This document shows positions 1 to 12,233 of a stretch of DNA of 64,000 nt, one piece after another. A program made the position numbers and the translations under genes. The notes under the pieces were generated by a model. It was not told where the DNA came from, did not search any database, and saw nothing but the letters and a program-made list of their open reading frames with translations. Numbering within the stretch: position 1 is the stretch's first letter; every line of letters starts with the position of its first letter. This stretch comes from Gyromitra esculenta (taxonomy: Eukaryota > Ascomycota > Pezizomycetes > Pezizales > Discinaceae), in the NCBI GenBank assembly GCA_038503075.1, contig JBCAML010000004.1, forward strand, positions 765,149 to 829,148, read 5' to 3'.

Positions 1-1
1 T

Positions 2-553
2 GCCCGCCACGCCGTCGGTTACGTCAACCACGTCGAAAAAACAGACCCGAGATCTGGCAAGTCTATCAAAATTTCGGTCCCCAAAACTTCTAAATCGCAC
101 CCGGGCATCGATATTCCCCTTGAAGGCGAAACCGATCTGCGTCGTGGACTCAGCGAGATGGTGCCTGAGTTTGGCTCTAAACCGTTTTTGAAGACACGAA
201 TGTGCTGGTACACGGACACGCCGACTGGGGATTTTATAGTTACTTACCATCCCACACTTAAGGGACTATTCCTGGCTACTGGAGGTAGTGGTCACGCATA
301 CAAGTTCCTGCCGGTGCTTGGAGAAGAGGTGGTAAACGTTATGGAGAACCTGGAGGGTGCGAGGTTTAAGGAGCTGTGGAGGTGGAGGGATACGGTGGAC
401 GGTGGAGTAATTACAAACGATGGGAGCAGAGGTGGGTTGATCCAAGTAGAGTTGGAGGAGGCTTTGAGGGGGGGCGGGTTCCTGGAAGAGAGTGGGAATA
501 CCGGGGATCCGATAGGAATCACCATAGTCGGTAAAGCGAGTGATGAGCCATGA
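2..553 (+). CDS. FAD-dependent amine oxidase (fructosyl-amino-acid / saccharopine / sarcosine oxidase family), C-terminal part
   Basis: The frame is open from base 2 to the TGA at 551-553, so only the C-terminal ~183 residues are inside the window. The segment RMCWYTDTPTGDF is the family signature around the cysteine that carries covalent FAD in monomeric sarcosine oxidases and fructosyl amino acid oxidases. It is followed by GLFLATGGSGHAYKFLP, the last FAD-contacting stretch near the end of these proteins. The family oxidises secondary amines such as N-methyl or glycated amino acids, saccharopine or pipecolate, releasing H2O2, often in peroxisomes. The last residues are not a clear SKL-type peroxisomal signal. 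The exact substrate cannot be read from this part. Family membership is secure; the substrate is not. Confidence 0.88.
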   Translation, partial: ARHAVGYVNHVEKTDPRSGKSIKISVPKTSKSHPGIDIPLEGETDLRRGLSEMVPEFGSKPFLKTRMCWYTDTPTGDFIVTYHPTLKGLFLATGGSGHAYKFLPVLGEEVVNVMENLEGARFKELWRWRDTVDGGVITNDGSRGGLIQVELEEALRGGGFLEESGNTGDPIGITIVGKASDEP

Positions 554-881
554 TCTAATGTTTAAAACGAGAAAATTGCTCAGACCTTGTGCCTTCATGT
601 AATTTGTTTTTCCCGGAAAATTGAGAACTGGCCAGAGAACAATGCAATAAAACCTGTTACATTTATTCCGTTTCTTAATCGAGGAGGGATTGTATGTTTC
701 GTTACAGTTAACGATATAGAGAATCAACATAGTATGTTTGGTGCCTTGAACATTCTATGCTGAGTGATAATGGTTTGACTAGACCATCAAGCCAGCTCTG
801 GAACAATCCAATTTCTGTAGCCCCTCTTCACTATTTCAGCCCAAATCCCCAAGAAGCTCTCGGGGAATCATATTCTCAGCG
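554..881. other. Intergenic, no gene seen
   Basis: AT-rich spacer between the oxidase stop and the next start codon. It probably holds the 3' UTR of the first gene and the 5' leader of the next. No RNA gene or repeat was recognised. Confidence 0.5.
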
Positions 882-1541
882 ATGGGGGACATGATGGAGG
901 TCGATACTGCAGAATCCAGCATAATCAAGGAACAGCCTCTGGCAAGCGCACCAACTAACTCTTCGCCATTGTCATCTCCACCACCAATCCTCTCTTCGCC
1001 CCTCGTTCCAGACACGCTCTGCATATCTCGCCGTATGTCCGTCGATCTACGTGCCCAAGCCCCAGTCGCAACATCCAACCGCACATACGATTTCGCAGAC
1101 AACTCATCCCCACTCTCATCCCCACCACCAACCCCCACCTCCTCTCCACCTGCACCCACAACAACAACGCGAGAAGAAAAAACAAAATTTCTTCAGGTCC
1201 ACACTCCCGGCGGTAATGATCTCGACGCCGACTATCTCATGGCTAGATTCCGTCTGGCGATTCGAATCTGGACATACGCTCCATGCGGAGTCCAAATCGC
1301 CAGGATCGAATTCGAAACCGCTGCTGTCGCTGCACGGGTCCTCGAGCAGCAAGGTGGAGAGGGCTGTGGATCGCGTAGGCCATATTCGCTGTATGCGGAA
1401 TTGGAGCACGAGGAGGGTAGGTGGTGGGAGCTCAAGGGTTGCAAGTGCACCGATGTGAAGACTTATAAGAGACGCACAAAGTCTTCTTTGGTGAGCTCCT
1501 TGCCTATCTACTGGGGGAAAGATTTTGTCCGGAAGTACTAG
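882..1541 (+). CDS. Ser/Pro-rich hypothetical protein
   Basis: An open frame of 219 codons begins with ATG at 882. The N-terminal half is low complexity and contains the phrase NSSPLSSPPP twice (about residues 27-36 and 73-82). The C-terminal ~75 residues are of different character, with RIEFETAAVAARVLEQQ, then RPYSLYAELEHEEGRWWELK, CKC and a Trp/Tyr-rich end. This reads like a compact conserved segment rather than a chance frame. I do not recognise the family. The middle (about 1190-1310) is doubtful: another frame (1051-1458) also gives protein-like sequence there, so a one-base indel or an unrecognised intron may have changed the reading. No function is proposed. Confidence 0.5.
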   Translation: MGDMMEVDTAESSIIKEQPLASAPTNSSPLSSPPPILSSPLVPDTLCISRRMSVDLRAQAPVATSNRTYDFADNSSPLSSPPPTPTSSPPAPTTTTREEKTKFLQVHTPGGNDLDADYLMARFRLAIRIWTYAPCGVQIARIEFETAAVAARVLEQQGGEGCGSRRPYSLYAELEHEEGRWWELKGCKCTDVKTYKRRTKSSLVSSLPIYWGKDFVRKY

Positions 1542-4500
1542 GAGTGGTGGGGGAGGGGGGAGGGTGAGGCTAAAGGAGGCTCTATCTAGGCTTAGAGTTG
1601 AGGAGGTGGGGAGAGTTGGAGGTGGTTTTTTCCACGAAGTGTCTTGTTTGGTTCCGTATACTCTGTACTCTGTACTCTCATCTAAAGGTCAGCTGAAGCT
1701 GATTTTGTGAGGGAAGCTATTCATTTATTAGTTCATTTATATATTAATAATTGAATTGGTTAAGAATAGATAGCCTGGGGAAAATGCCTCTGTGCAACAT
1801 GAAACTTGGTGATTTTCTGTTCATCGCTTCACTAACTTTAACGCCTGCACTATCTCCCCGTGAAGGAGTAAATGATGAAACATCCAGCCAATTTTTTTTT
1901 AGTAATACCTAGTGAGAACTCAAGCTAGACCTCCTGGGTCCCGATTCTATATTTTGGGCAATCTCCTTGAGCCCTACCCATCTTTCGCCTGGAGCCTTTC
2001 TAATAAGTCTAGTTAGGAGTAAAGCAGGGTGACAGATACGGCTGCCATAGGTATCAATGGTTTTTCAAGTTTCAGTTAGAGCAGTATCTTTAGTTTTTTT
2101 TAGCCACAGGTATGCCAAAATACGAGTCGGCAAATATAATGATGGGAATTCCAAGAAACCTTTGGCTTGAGACTGTAGCATTAGTCACGATGATAGACTA
2201 ATGGTGAAGGAATGTAGGGTATTCGGCGAGCTTTGAGGGGGGGAGGGGCGAGTGATATTGGGTGAGGACAATCACTTTGGACTAAAGCTAACTTGTCGGA
2301 GTATAGCTAGAGAATACGCTCCCTAGACTTGATTCGATCCTGGCATATTATCGCTCAAGCATTCTATCGTATAGTTAATACTGGGACCAGGTGTATGGAG
2401 ATAGCAGCATCTATATAGTGGCCAATAGAACGGATAGTCCCGTTGTCCTATCTTCATATGCTGATCAGCCCCCTGTGATTCTAACATATTCGTCCACTGC
2501 AGTTTTAGAGAACCCATCCTATTTCCATTTACTATGCCGCCTCCTCCTTCGCTCACCTCTTGGTTCTATCGTAATCGGCGATGTTGGACACTAATGAGGA
2601 GAACAGACTGCATTTGATACGCTAGTATGTAGCAGGCCGGGACACCGTTTCATTTACAGGTCGAGAAGGAACCTGCATACCCTGTTATATCGTGAGGTTG
2701 TTATTCTTTCTCTAGAATCCCAAGAGCATTGATGTTCTGGCTCGTTCGATGTATTTACAGAAAAGGTCTATTGCGCATGTAGCCTTGTTAGAGCATAGTC
2801 CAAGTTCTTGCATACCTATCATAGCCCAAAGCCTAAGGCTAAAGAAGGCAGCACATGCATGTAAGCTTACAAAAAGGGCGATATGTTATGTAGTGGGAAA
2901 GGCTATAAAGGCGGAATGGATAGTAATCTATTGATTAATTAATTAATCAATACATGTTTCACTGAAGATGCGTGAATATGTTTCAAGATATACCGCACCA
3001 GCCATTGAAACCAGCTTCCCACGAAGACGGACTACACGCGTAGTAGTGCGATTACACCCCGGAAGGAAGCCCGAAATGCGCACCAAGATATTGCTCTCTC
3101 CATACACTGTTTGCTGCCAACCTCCGTTCTCTAGAAAGCCTCAGGCCAAGGCGAAAGGCGCGCCGCCAGCGTACAGAACGTTCATGCTTAACCTCCAATA
3201 GCTCAACTGCCTTCCAGTGCCACTACAACAGACAGCAAGGCTCCAGTCAACAGCGAGATTCGGGAAAAGATAGACCTATGGCATCTAGAGTGGTTCGGTA
3301 GCACGACGCTCAGGGCAAGAAAGACTGGGATAGTGAGCGTTGGAGATCGGCAGCACGAACACAGCAGCGGGACGGCACACCGCGGCAACTATCGCCAATA
3401 AGCAGTTGGTAGCGTTTTTTCTGAAATAACATTAAATAGAAAAGAATATCGCTCTACATATCGCCATGATCAGAAGGAACGATGCCTAGGCCAGGTGCAG
3501 TTTCAAATTGGACTCTATGAAACTAACGGAACTGCCCTAAGGCAAGGGGAGGGGCGTTTCTCGAGCTACTTACCTATTCGCTTCCTCGATATATTAGGTA
3601 TTTCGATATCCTCCCAGCCCGGACGTGTTCTTTCCAACCGGGACAACACAGTGTGATGTGGTGGTGTTTGATACGGTACGCACGTGCTACGCACATGTAT
3701 AGAGTACAGTGTTATGGCTAAGACACGAGTGACGGTCCATGATCAGTATGACGGCCCAACACACGCCTGGATGAAGCGCAACGAGCCGGCTATCAGTCGC
3801 ATTTGGTTTTTCAACCGGGGCGAGTTACGGTCTGGACCCTTCCGAACTGCAAATGTAATATTTTCTGCTTAGCGATGCTGAATAGCTCCCGGCCGCCCGA
3901 TGGAGTAAATAATCTCGCTACCTATTTATTCCATACCCCAATACGTAGATACATGTAGCTGTTGTTGAAAAGTGCCGACCGCGTATAGGGTACAAAGTTA
4001 GGATAGGATAACATGGGGTTTTCTGAGCACGATTATAATCCGTGTTCAATAACCGGACACAGCGAAGTACTGTGGAACACACCAGCGCCGATGACCGTTT
4101 TTCCATTCACCCCCTCACTTAATGCAAGAATAGCAGCGGAGATAATTGTCTATACTTTTTTTTTTTTTTTGACATCTCACAAATTAATAATATCGCCTGG
4201 CATTCGCTATAAATTGCCGAGAATCCCTTGAGGCCCTGCGTATATTCGAGTGCCTGCAGCTCTCCCCAGCTCGCAGTAAAATCCAGGCCCACTATAATCA
4301 ACTATGGACACTTCGTATAGATCAGAGACCTCTGAAATGGACATAGGTAATAAATTTCACCCGTTGATAGGCTGAGGGGAGTATCCCTCGACCTTGCGCT
4401 GAGAATGGGAAGGAAAATACGGAAGTCCGATCCCGAAGGAGATAGTGGTGCTCATCGGATATGTGTTTCGCGGTAGGTAGTGAGGCTCTTTAAAGAGGTT

Positions 4501-5860
4501 TTGCATGGTTCTGGCAAAGGGTTTGTACTCGGGGAGTCGGGTTTCTTGAAGGAGATAGCCGCGAACTCACCAGAAGATAGCGATATCGCATGAGATATCT
4601 AAACCAATTCGTTCTTGCTAGAAACTACATGATTTGTTTCGGATGCGCCATATGTAGGTATGTGGGTTGGTGGAGGCTGGCTTGATTTATTACTAGAACA
4701 TCGCTCTAGAAAAAAAGCCAGGTAAGGTTGACTACCCTCGTGTCCAGAACTTCAGTATTTTCTTGGGATCTCTAGAGCAAACATCCCCAGCGACAGATTC
4801 GTTTTTTCCCCTCAGAGTTTTTTCAATTCCAGCAAGCCATTTTTGTGAAACCACCGCGGCTCAAAGTCAAAAAATGTGAAAAGGGATTTTCGGAAGCGAA
4901 AAATTAACAATAACGGGGGTGAAATTAAGCTTAGGTAGAAAAAGAAAATACCAGCTGCTGGTGAGGGGTGATTTCCCACCCTCACCTCTCGCATCAATTC
5001 AATTGCTTGCTCGCGTGTACATGTCAATGGAGCCTGTGCATGCAGAATCCTCGGATACCACACGAAGAACCTGAAAATGCATGTTCTAGGTCGGGGTTTC
5101 TGGTTGGGTGGATCTAGCTATATCGACTTCCTGGTTGGTCAACTTAACACGCTTGTTTTCAGATTCTTCATGATGTATCCGAGTACCAACTCTAGTGCGG
5201 ATCTGAGACGCTATACATATCATCCCAAATCCCTTTCCCTACATCACATATAATAATGCTGTTGATAGCGTCCAATCAGAAGCAAAACACCCTCCGCTCA
5301 CATAGTGTACTAAAAATGTAGAGTTCACATCAAAAGATAAGGAAAGCTTGAAAGAAAGAAAAAACATCAAAAAATAACTAGAGAACAACGCAGAAATTTC
5401 ACCTCATATCAAATTTCGATCATCCAGCTCTAAGAATCTCGTCATAAAAAACACCGAGTACAATCTTGACCCATAGTTTTCTTTTCTCTTCCTGACAAAA
5501 AAAAAATTCAGTCCCAATCTATGACAGACAGCCAGCAAAACCGCAGGGGCAACAGCGACTGTTTCCAGCGCCTCAACCAAGAGAACTGAAATACATAGTC
5601 CAAACAGATCCAAATCGTACAACGCGCAAGACTCTGACCACCGGCCATGTCGTCTGCTCGAGGAGTACATCACATTCGCCACGGACCAAGCGTACAAACT
5701 CGCCAGCGTACATATGTCAAATAAAGAGGACGGAGGGAAGAGTGGTGTCTATGCACGAACAGAAAGAAAAGAGCAAAATGTACATAATTCGCATAATAAT
5801 TCGCATGAAACCACCCAAAGACTAGGAAATATATGTAGAAATTAGTTCGTCGGATAGAGT
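1542..5860. other. 4.3 kb intergenic region without a recognisable gene
   Basis: Only short, unconvincing frames occur here (all under 100 codons, none resembling a family I know). The DNA is AT-rich with homopolymer runs, a 24-bp perfect palindrome at 2929-2952, a run of 16 T at about 4156, and one copy of the motif TACATGTAG at 3950. The last few hundred bases probably include the 3' UTR of the minus-strand gene that ends at 5861. Nothing else can be supported. Confidence 0.5.
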
Positions 5861-7149
5861 TTAAAAATCCAGAAGATCGTCTAGTTCATCAAGCTCAACG
5901 CTTTCTGGGCTGCCTAGATGCCTTTCTAGCTCACCGCCCCAATTACCAAGCCCAAGACCCAAAACAGACTCAGCAGCACTGTTAGATTTCTCTTGGTCTC
6001 GGTTGTGATTTTGCGCAGCATCGGGTCCAATAGAGCTCTCCCCTTTTACAGTTGGGGTAACGGGGGTGGTAAGAGTGGTAGGTTCAACCATAGGGCTGCT
6101 GAAAACGCCAACAGTTGGTGTCGAAGTACCGTAGCCTAGAAGCATCGTGGCTGCATCATTGGTCGATGATTCGGCGTGGCGATCGTCGCTCCCATCAGCT
6201 TCGTATTCTCCCCGGGACCGTTTGTTACCGGCTTCCTTATTTTGATCCAATTCTCTAGACGCAGACCGGCGCACGATAAATATCGCGGATTGGCTAAACT
6301 CTCGTTCATCGCCTTCGAGCGCAGGCGTAGAAAGCGCACTTTTGTTATCCAGTGAGGAGGGTGAAGTCGTTCGCTCGCGGGTAATAATACTGGTTCTTGA
6401 AGTGCCTAAACCGCTGCTTGTTTCGCCGGGAGATTCGGCCTCAGATTCCTCATCTAATTCAAGATCAACCTCTGGGCTGGGAGACATTTCCGTCCTCCTC
6501 CTGTCCTCCTCGTCGTCGGATAGAGCGGGGGAAACAACACTCCGCTTGGAAGGAACGTCGTTCTCATGTTTAGGGATTGGCTGATGAGGGCAAGTAGTAA
6601 GATAGAAGTAAATGCGCCTCGGGTGGGTTGTGATAAGTTGTTTCGCGATAACACAAGGCGCTGATAGTGTGTATCCACGTTTGAGAAACGAGTTTAGTCG
6701 TGAGGAAATGATCGCGTGGGGATTAGCCGAACTGTGGGGCACGTCAGCATTGCATGAACACCAGATACACGAAATCGCCAGGTCATGGGAGCATACTTCT
6801 CGACGATATTTACGGCGCCAGCAAGTTCAAGGGCCAATTCTTTAACAGTATGCGGTCGGTTGCCTGTCCTTTCAAGAACATCTACGACGCCAGATACGAT
6901 TTCATCATTGATACCCTCATGACTGATCCTGGTTTCTGGTGGCGGCGAAGGAGGGAGATTACTGCCGTAACGATCTTGCCGAGAAATAGTGACTGGAGGA
7001 GAATGTTCTCTCTTGAATTTTTTCTGAAGAGGCTGGTCGCTCTTTGCTGGAGAAGGAGGGTTTGTTTGAATCTTCTTTCCTGAACTCTGGGGCAACTGGA
7101 TTCCCAAAGAAGGCAGCGACAGCGATTTTCGGCGAGTATTGTATGGCAT
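5861..7149 (-). CDS. GDS1-type winged-helix domain protein (putative nuclear regulator)
   Basis: Two exons, 6797-7149 and 5861-6731, give 407 residues. The 65-bp intron starts GTATGC, carries a CTGAC branch site and ends CACAG. Across the junction the frame reads VNIVENSANPHAIISSRLNS. Residues about 80-170 form the winged-helix domain known from yeast Gds1 and its filamentous-fungal relatives: TVKELALELA, NPHAIISSRLNSFLKRGY, then THPRRIYFYLTTCPHQPIP. The N-terminus is basic and Ser/Pro-rich (RRKSL, KKFKREH), which suits nuclear import. The C-terminal half is acidic and Ser/Thr-rich and ends in an acidic Asp/Leu/Glu tail. The start is placed at the ATG at 7149; a longer reading would need a non-ATG codon. 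Family assignment comes from known conservation; targets are unknown. Confidence 0.88.
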
Positions 7150-9137
7150 TGTTCTAGTTGGCAAAATAAAAATAATAATGGGATTATTGATTCGAAAATA
7201 CGTTGCTTGGGGAGTCGAATGTAACTTTTACAATCGAACGTTCATACACCGATCACCAGTGAGAGGGTATGAGTGTCAGAAATCAATCGGAGAAGAAGTC
7301 GGTTTGCTATTTTTTTTTGGTGAAGACACTCTATCGGAGAAGGAGCGTGCGAGATTGCCTACACCTGTGGCACCGACTAGGTAGGTTGGATAAAAATGAG
7401 GTGGTGGTCGCACAAGGAATAATATGTTGTAGGTAAACAGCAACCTGTTAGGGGCGGAGAAAGAAAAAAAAACAGCCAACAGAAAAATAGCGTCGCTTGG
7501 AAATGCTGGCGACAACGGCGGCGAGAAACCGGCAGTTGATAAGTTATCCCCGCGATAAAGGGATACTAGTATTTGATGAGGGAAGAGCGACGTATGCGGA
7601 TATATTTTAGGGCTGTAAAGTTTGGAATCTGTCTGCCAATACGAATGCAATTTATGTTTGTAAAGATGTTCGTCGATAGATGATAGTGGGTGAGTAGGTG
7701 AGAGAAATATCGGGGAGAATGAAGACGAAGACGAGAGGAATGGTAGGTTGGCTGGTTGGAGCAGGGACGACAAAATTCCTCGATCCAGGAGGGATTCGGG
7801 ATGATGGAGTACATCTTTTCGGATTTTCCTGTTGTTACTAAGGATGGAGATTTGAGGTGCAGAGAGGATCCTGGGTGGGGACAGGGAGTGTGCAGCGAGT
7901 GATATCGCTAGGATTATTCGTTGAGGGTGTCTGAGGTTTTTTTCCTTCCTTTTTTCGCCTTTCTTTTTTTCCCGTCATTCTGTTTCGTGGTGTCACGTCT
8001 TTTCCCCTCAGACTATTTTTTCTACCAACGGCGAATTTTCCACCCACGCAAGCAAGCCTGTGATCCCAGTCAAATCTACACCCGCTTCTTGTAAGGGACT
8101 CCTTGTCCGCCAGGCGACCGCCGCGCCGGCAACCCTGAAAACGACCGCCGTTTGCCCTTTCCGGCGGACAGTTGCGAAGGCAGCCGCAAGACGGTGACCA
8201 ATCACAGTGACGTGACCCCTGCCCCTTACTAGCGGCGAAGACTCATGCATCGTCGAGAAAATGCCGACCCTTTCCACAAATGGAAAGACCATATGCTTCT
8301 TCGGAAAATAGTTTGGTACTAAGTGCCTAGTTTGTCGACCCCCACAGCCTTACCTCGATATGGGATGACCCGATATCACACATTCCAGGCTGTTGTCGTT
8401 ACGCTAGAGTGGGCTGCATGCGTCGACGGTCGCAAACTGCCCCGTGCCGAAGAACGAACCCCAGAACAAACTTGCCGCTGGGTCGGATTTCTTCGTTTGT
8501 TGATGCTGTGTTCCCCCTTGTTTCGGTATGCGATAAGCCTGCTTCATCGGTTATGTGTGCCAAACACTTCTCCAGACTGTGACGTGCAGCATGAAAACCA
8601 AGCCTGGAAAAGATATATTGGTACGTACCTCGATCGCCAAATCATTACCTTCCTTTCTATCTATCTAGCTCAGGACCAACTATCATAACGGATAGTGTAT
8701 TTCTGAGGCGAAGCACAGTAAGCATGGAAAGCACCATTTCTAGGAATCGGCGAAAGGGAAATGATGCACGCGTCCATCTTTCCGAACGGAACGTGGCAAA
8801 GCGCAGATCGCCACCTCAGAGAAGCTCAGATCCACTCAACTTGTTCCAGGTAACACTTAGCGTCAGAGCTTTCGATGCCTCCCCAAAGGATCCCTCATCA
8901 TACCAGTGCTTTTACTAGGAAGCAAGCAACGCATCATTGTGACCTATCCGTAGCCAACTTCGTCGGAGAAAGCAATGTCGCTGTTACTCATTAAGAAAAT
9001 TAAAACATTTAATTAAATTCGATTTCTGTGCTAGCGAATTAGCGAACTACGTTAATATCTACCTTTAAGTATCATCACCCGACCAGTCAAACTCACATAA
9101 ATATTGTACAATGAATGTACCGTCTGGCCTCTGGATT
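7150..9137. other. Intergenic, promoter side of the winged-helix gene
   Basis: About 2 kb between a minus-strand start at 7149 and the minus-strand stop at 9138. A GC-richer patch at about 8060-8230 stands out from AT-rich flanks and could be promoter or 5' UTR sequence. The small frames present (for example 7276-7773 and 8323-8688) show no family resemblance. Confidence 0.45.
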
Positions 9138-10536
9138 TTATGAGTCAGTCGCCTCTGCCTTGTATTCCAACACAGCTGATGAGGACAATGGCTCAGCTGG
9201 CCTTGCCTCGATCCAGTACGTAGTGCCGAAGTGGTATCTCGAGATTTTATCGATCACCAAACCGCTCTCTTTTAATATAGCCTCTACGTCTCGGTTCCAC
9301 CAGCAACCCCAAGTTTCGGCGTGTTTCGGCGCAAGCGAATCTAGTATGTCGTTGAGCCACTTGTAGTGAGATCTTCCATGTTCCAGTAGAATGATCTTCC
9401 CACCATCCTTTTTGCAAACTTTCCCCAGGTTTCTCAGAAGTTCCACCGGTGAGTGATGAGAACATAATCCCATAGACTGGATGATGGTATCGTATCCTTT
9501 TCCTGTTGGTGGTGGTACGATGGGTTCCGCAGCATCTTGGACTATAAAGTGGATATTTTTATACTTTGGATGTTGCTCTATGCCATGCCATGCACGCGTC
9601 AAAATTCCGATCAAAAAAAATTATTGTGTCGACCCACCTCTAAATTTTTTCCTTGCTTGTTCCAACATATTAGGACTCGTGTCTATCATCGTGACTGAAT
9701 TGCATCCTTTTGATGGGTAATAAGCACAATTTCTACCGGTCCCTGCCGAAACCTCAAGAACATCACCCTATGATCATCCATCGCCAGGGCATTAGCATTA
9801 GCATTAACCCATCTACCCAAACATATGTATCCTCTTAGCTAATTAACTGATCTGTAATATGAAGGGTATAAGTAGACTACACTCACTTTGGCTCTCTTTC
9901 CCAACGACCTCCTCAGCAATGGCATGCCCATGAAAAACTCGCTTGCCCATATCCCACTGTCATATTTCTTCGCTATATTTTCATAGACATGAGCCTTGTT
10001 GGTCTGTTCTTCCTTTTGCGGGGTATATTCGGGGATTTTCTTGAGAGAAAAATAAACGTAGGCTCCATAGGCTGCAATGGCATAGGCTGCTACACCTGCG
10101 AATATAAAAGGTGCTTTTGGTCTTGGCTTTGGTGATGCTTTTGGCGGGGTATTGATCTTTGGTGGGGTATTTCTGGTGGTCCTATAGAAAAAGCGGTTAG
10201 TGAAGTCTGAACGGGGGTTATTGCATAGAAGAAAAATCACATTGGAATCACAAAGACTCAAAAGATCGATGCCCACTGTGACTGCCATTACAGCAAATAT
10301 AGTGTGATAACATAGCTTCTGGAAGCATCCAGAAACTACCTATATACGAATTTTTATGCAGAGAAGAAAATTGATTCTTACCTTGACATCGCTGCTCCTC
10401 CAGCTGACAATGACCCTCCTGTGCTCGCCTTGCTCACAGTAAAATGTGAAACGTGCGTAGAGGAACGGGGAACAGATGGAGGAGCACGGCGAGCAGCTTT
10501 ATCAGCTTTCTTTCCAGCTGGGGGGATGGCACCCAT
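9138..10536 (-). CDS. oms1: Oms1-type membrane-anchored SAM-dependent methyltransferase
   Basis: Four exons (10382-10536, 9887-10181, 9638-9767, 9138-9577) join into 339 residues; all three introns (200, 119 and 60 bp) obey GT-AG and keep the frame. Residues 1-70 are basic and Ser/Pro/Lys-rich with few acids, like a mitochondrial presequence. A hydrophobic segment at about 75-98 (FIFAGVAAYAIAAYGAYVYF) is a single membrane anchor. The SAM-binding motif VLEVSAGTGRN starts at about residue 153, followed by VTMIDTSPNML and the post-motif DAAEP and YDTIIQSMGLCS. This layout matches yeast Oms1, an inner-membrane methyltransferase-like protein that suppresses oxa1 defects. Its substrate is not known. 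Start chosen at the first in-frame ATG of exon 1. Confidence 0.87.
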
Positions 10537-11634
10537 GACCCTTAAAAGGACCTCTAATTGATCTCGAGATGGATAAAATGGTCGAGAGGATCAGAGAATG
10601 GATGCCTGTCCTTAGGAAATGGAGATTAAGAGGAGAAAATGGGGAAAGAGTTCTGTATCGAAAAGTTTTTGCACCAAAAAAAGTTATTGCAGCATCAGGA
10701 AGAAAAGATTTTAACTCGGTAGCTGTCCAGTAGTTTCACAGACAACGATCGAAGGGATCAGCAGAGCCGCCAAGACCTGCGGCTCGGGCCTTAGGGTCAG
10801 GGGAGAGAAATATGATATTTCTCTCGTAGTGATGGCCTCTAATATTGAAATCTAAGCTCGGTTACGAAAATATTAAAAGTATATCTCTGTTGTTTAACCC
10901 TGAGATCTGTTTCACCAGTGCTGTGTAGTTCTTGAATCGCGGTGGAGGATGAGTTTAGTAATATTTGGTGTGATCTTGGATGGTAATCAACATCTTTCAT
11001 GAACGCGATAGCACACCTCGCCCTCGAGTTCTCTTTAGTTACAGATTCTCTCCAGTACCACTATGTAACGTTTTTAGGTACTAAATACTTTTTCTTGGGA
11101 GCTACTAGGCATTTAGACCGTTGTAACTAACGAACAGTTTGAGGGATGTTAGTGGTTTCTGATACCTATTTTCGGTATATACATGTAGCTACATATATAT
11201 GCTTCCCCACTAGCCTTAGCCCTGGCTAGCAAAAGCCAAGTGAAAATTCTTCATCCATATCAAGTCGAGTAAGCATAGAAGCAGACTACAATTGGGAGGT
11301 TTAACAGGTCCCAAAGTAATACATCGACAATCTTGCTCTAAATAGTAGTATAGACAGCCATAGATAGTTATAAACCACAGGAGGAAAGGAGTAAATTAGT
11401 AGTGAATAATGATTTTAACAGCATCCTTTTGTCCTCCGATCTGTGACAGTTAGACACAATCGTATATTGCCACCCGATGAGGTTGATCTGTTTTCTGGTA
11501 CCTAAAGACTCCAAAAAGAGGATTTTCGGTCGCATTTCTTTCTCCTACAGCCTAGAGGGCCGGTCGTGCTTTTTTACTTCTAGAGTTTGCTCATTGATCG
11601 ACAGAGGGCTCTGAACTTGAACTCTCCTGCGTTG
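10537..11634. other. Intergenic
   Basis: Promoter side of the methyltransferase gene and AT-rich DNA. One TACATGTAG motif lies at 11180-11188. No gene or RNA was recognised. Confidence 0.45.
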
Positions 11635-11878
11635 AAAAAGGTCGAGTTCTCAAGATACCGTATAAACTCGAAAATAGCGAATAGGGCTGGGCTGAGACAA
11701 CAGGGAAGTACTGTATAACGACTGGTTGAGGGAACTGAATAGATCTCTGTCTGTTGGTTGAATTTGCGGCCCGACGCCTCTCCAATTAGCAGGGACGCGA
11801 TATCTTCCTGTTGTCTTAGCCCGGTCCTGTTCGCTATTTCCGAGTTTATATGATATATAGTATTTAGAACTGGACGAA
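11635..11878. repeat. Foldback (imperfect inverted) repeat, MITE-like
   Basis: The segment 11661-11708 (beginning TATAAACTCGAAAATAGCGA) reappears in reverse complement at 11804-11850 with a handful of mismatches. Weaker pairing extends outward to about 11635 and 11878. The loop is about 95 bp. Two overlapping minus-strand frames run through it, but their content simply mirrors the repeat. Such structures are typical of foldback or miniature inverted-repeat elements, or of a local inverted duplication. No target duplication was confirmed. Confidence 0.6.
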
Positions 11879-12233
11879 AAAACCCGGGATAAATTACTGG
11901 GAGTACCACCATAGGAATAGTATTATACATAAAGAAAGTACTCATGGAAAGATATATTTATGATCTAGGTACTCATGATAGAATACACTGCAAATAACCG
12001 CCCGGACTGCGGAAATTTGGTTTGAATTATATGTTTGTATTTCTACTATTGATTCTCATTTCTATGTTCTCACACGGGTAAACCGACTTATCATACGTAA
12101 GAAATAACACTAATCTTTAGTTAGGGGTCGTGGTTTGCTCTCGTCCTATTTGGCCTAGCCTATGGTATTTTACACTCATAAGGAGTTAGGGTTTCAAAAG
12201 CAGAAAAAACAAAACAAAACAGAGGATATACTA

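Noticed and set aside
7276..7773. 165-codon minus-strand frame upstream of the winged-helix gene
   Set aside because: Low-complexity Ser/Pro/Leu content, AT-rich, no family resemblance.
8323..8688. 121-codon plus-strand frame
   Set aside because: Needs a non-ATG start and has no recognisable motif.
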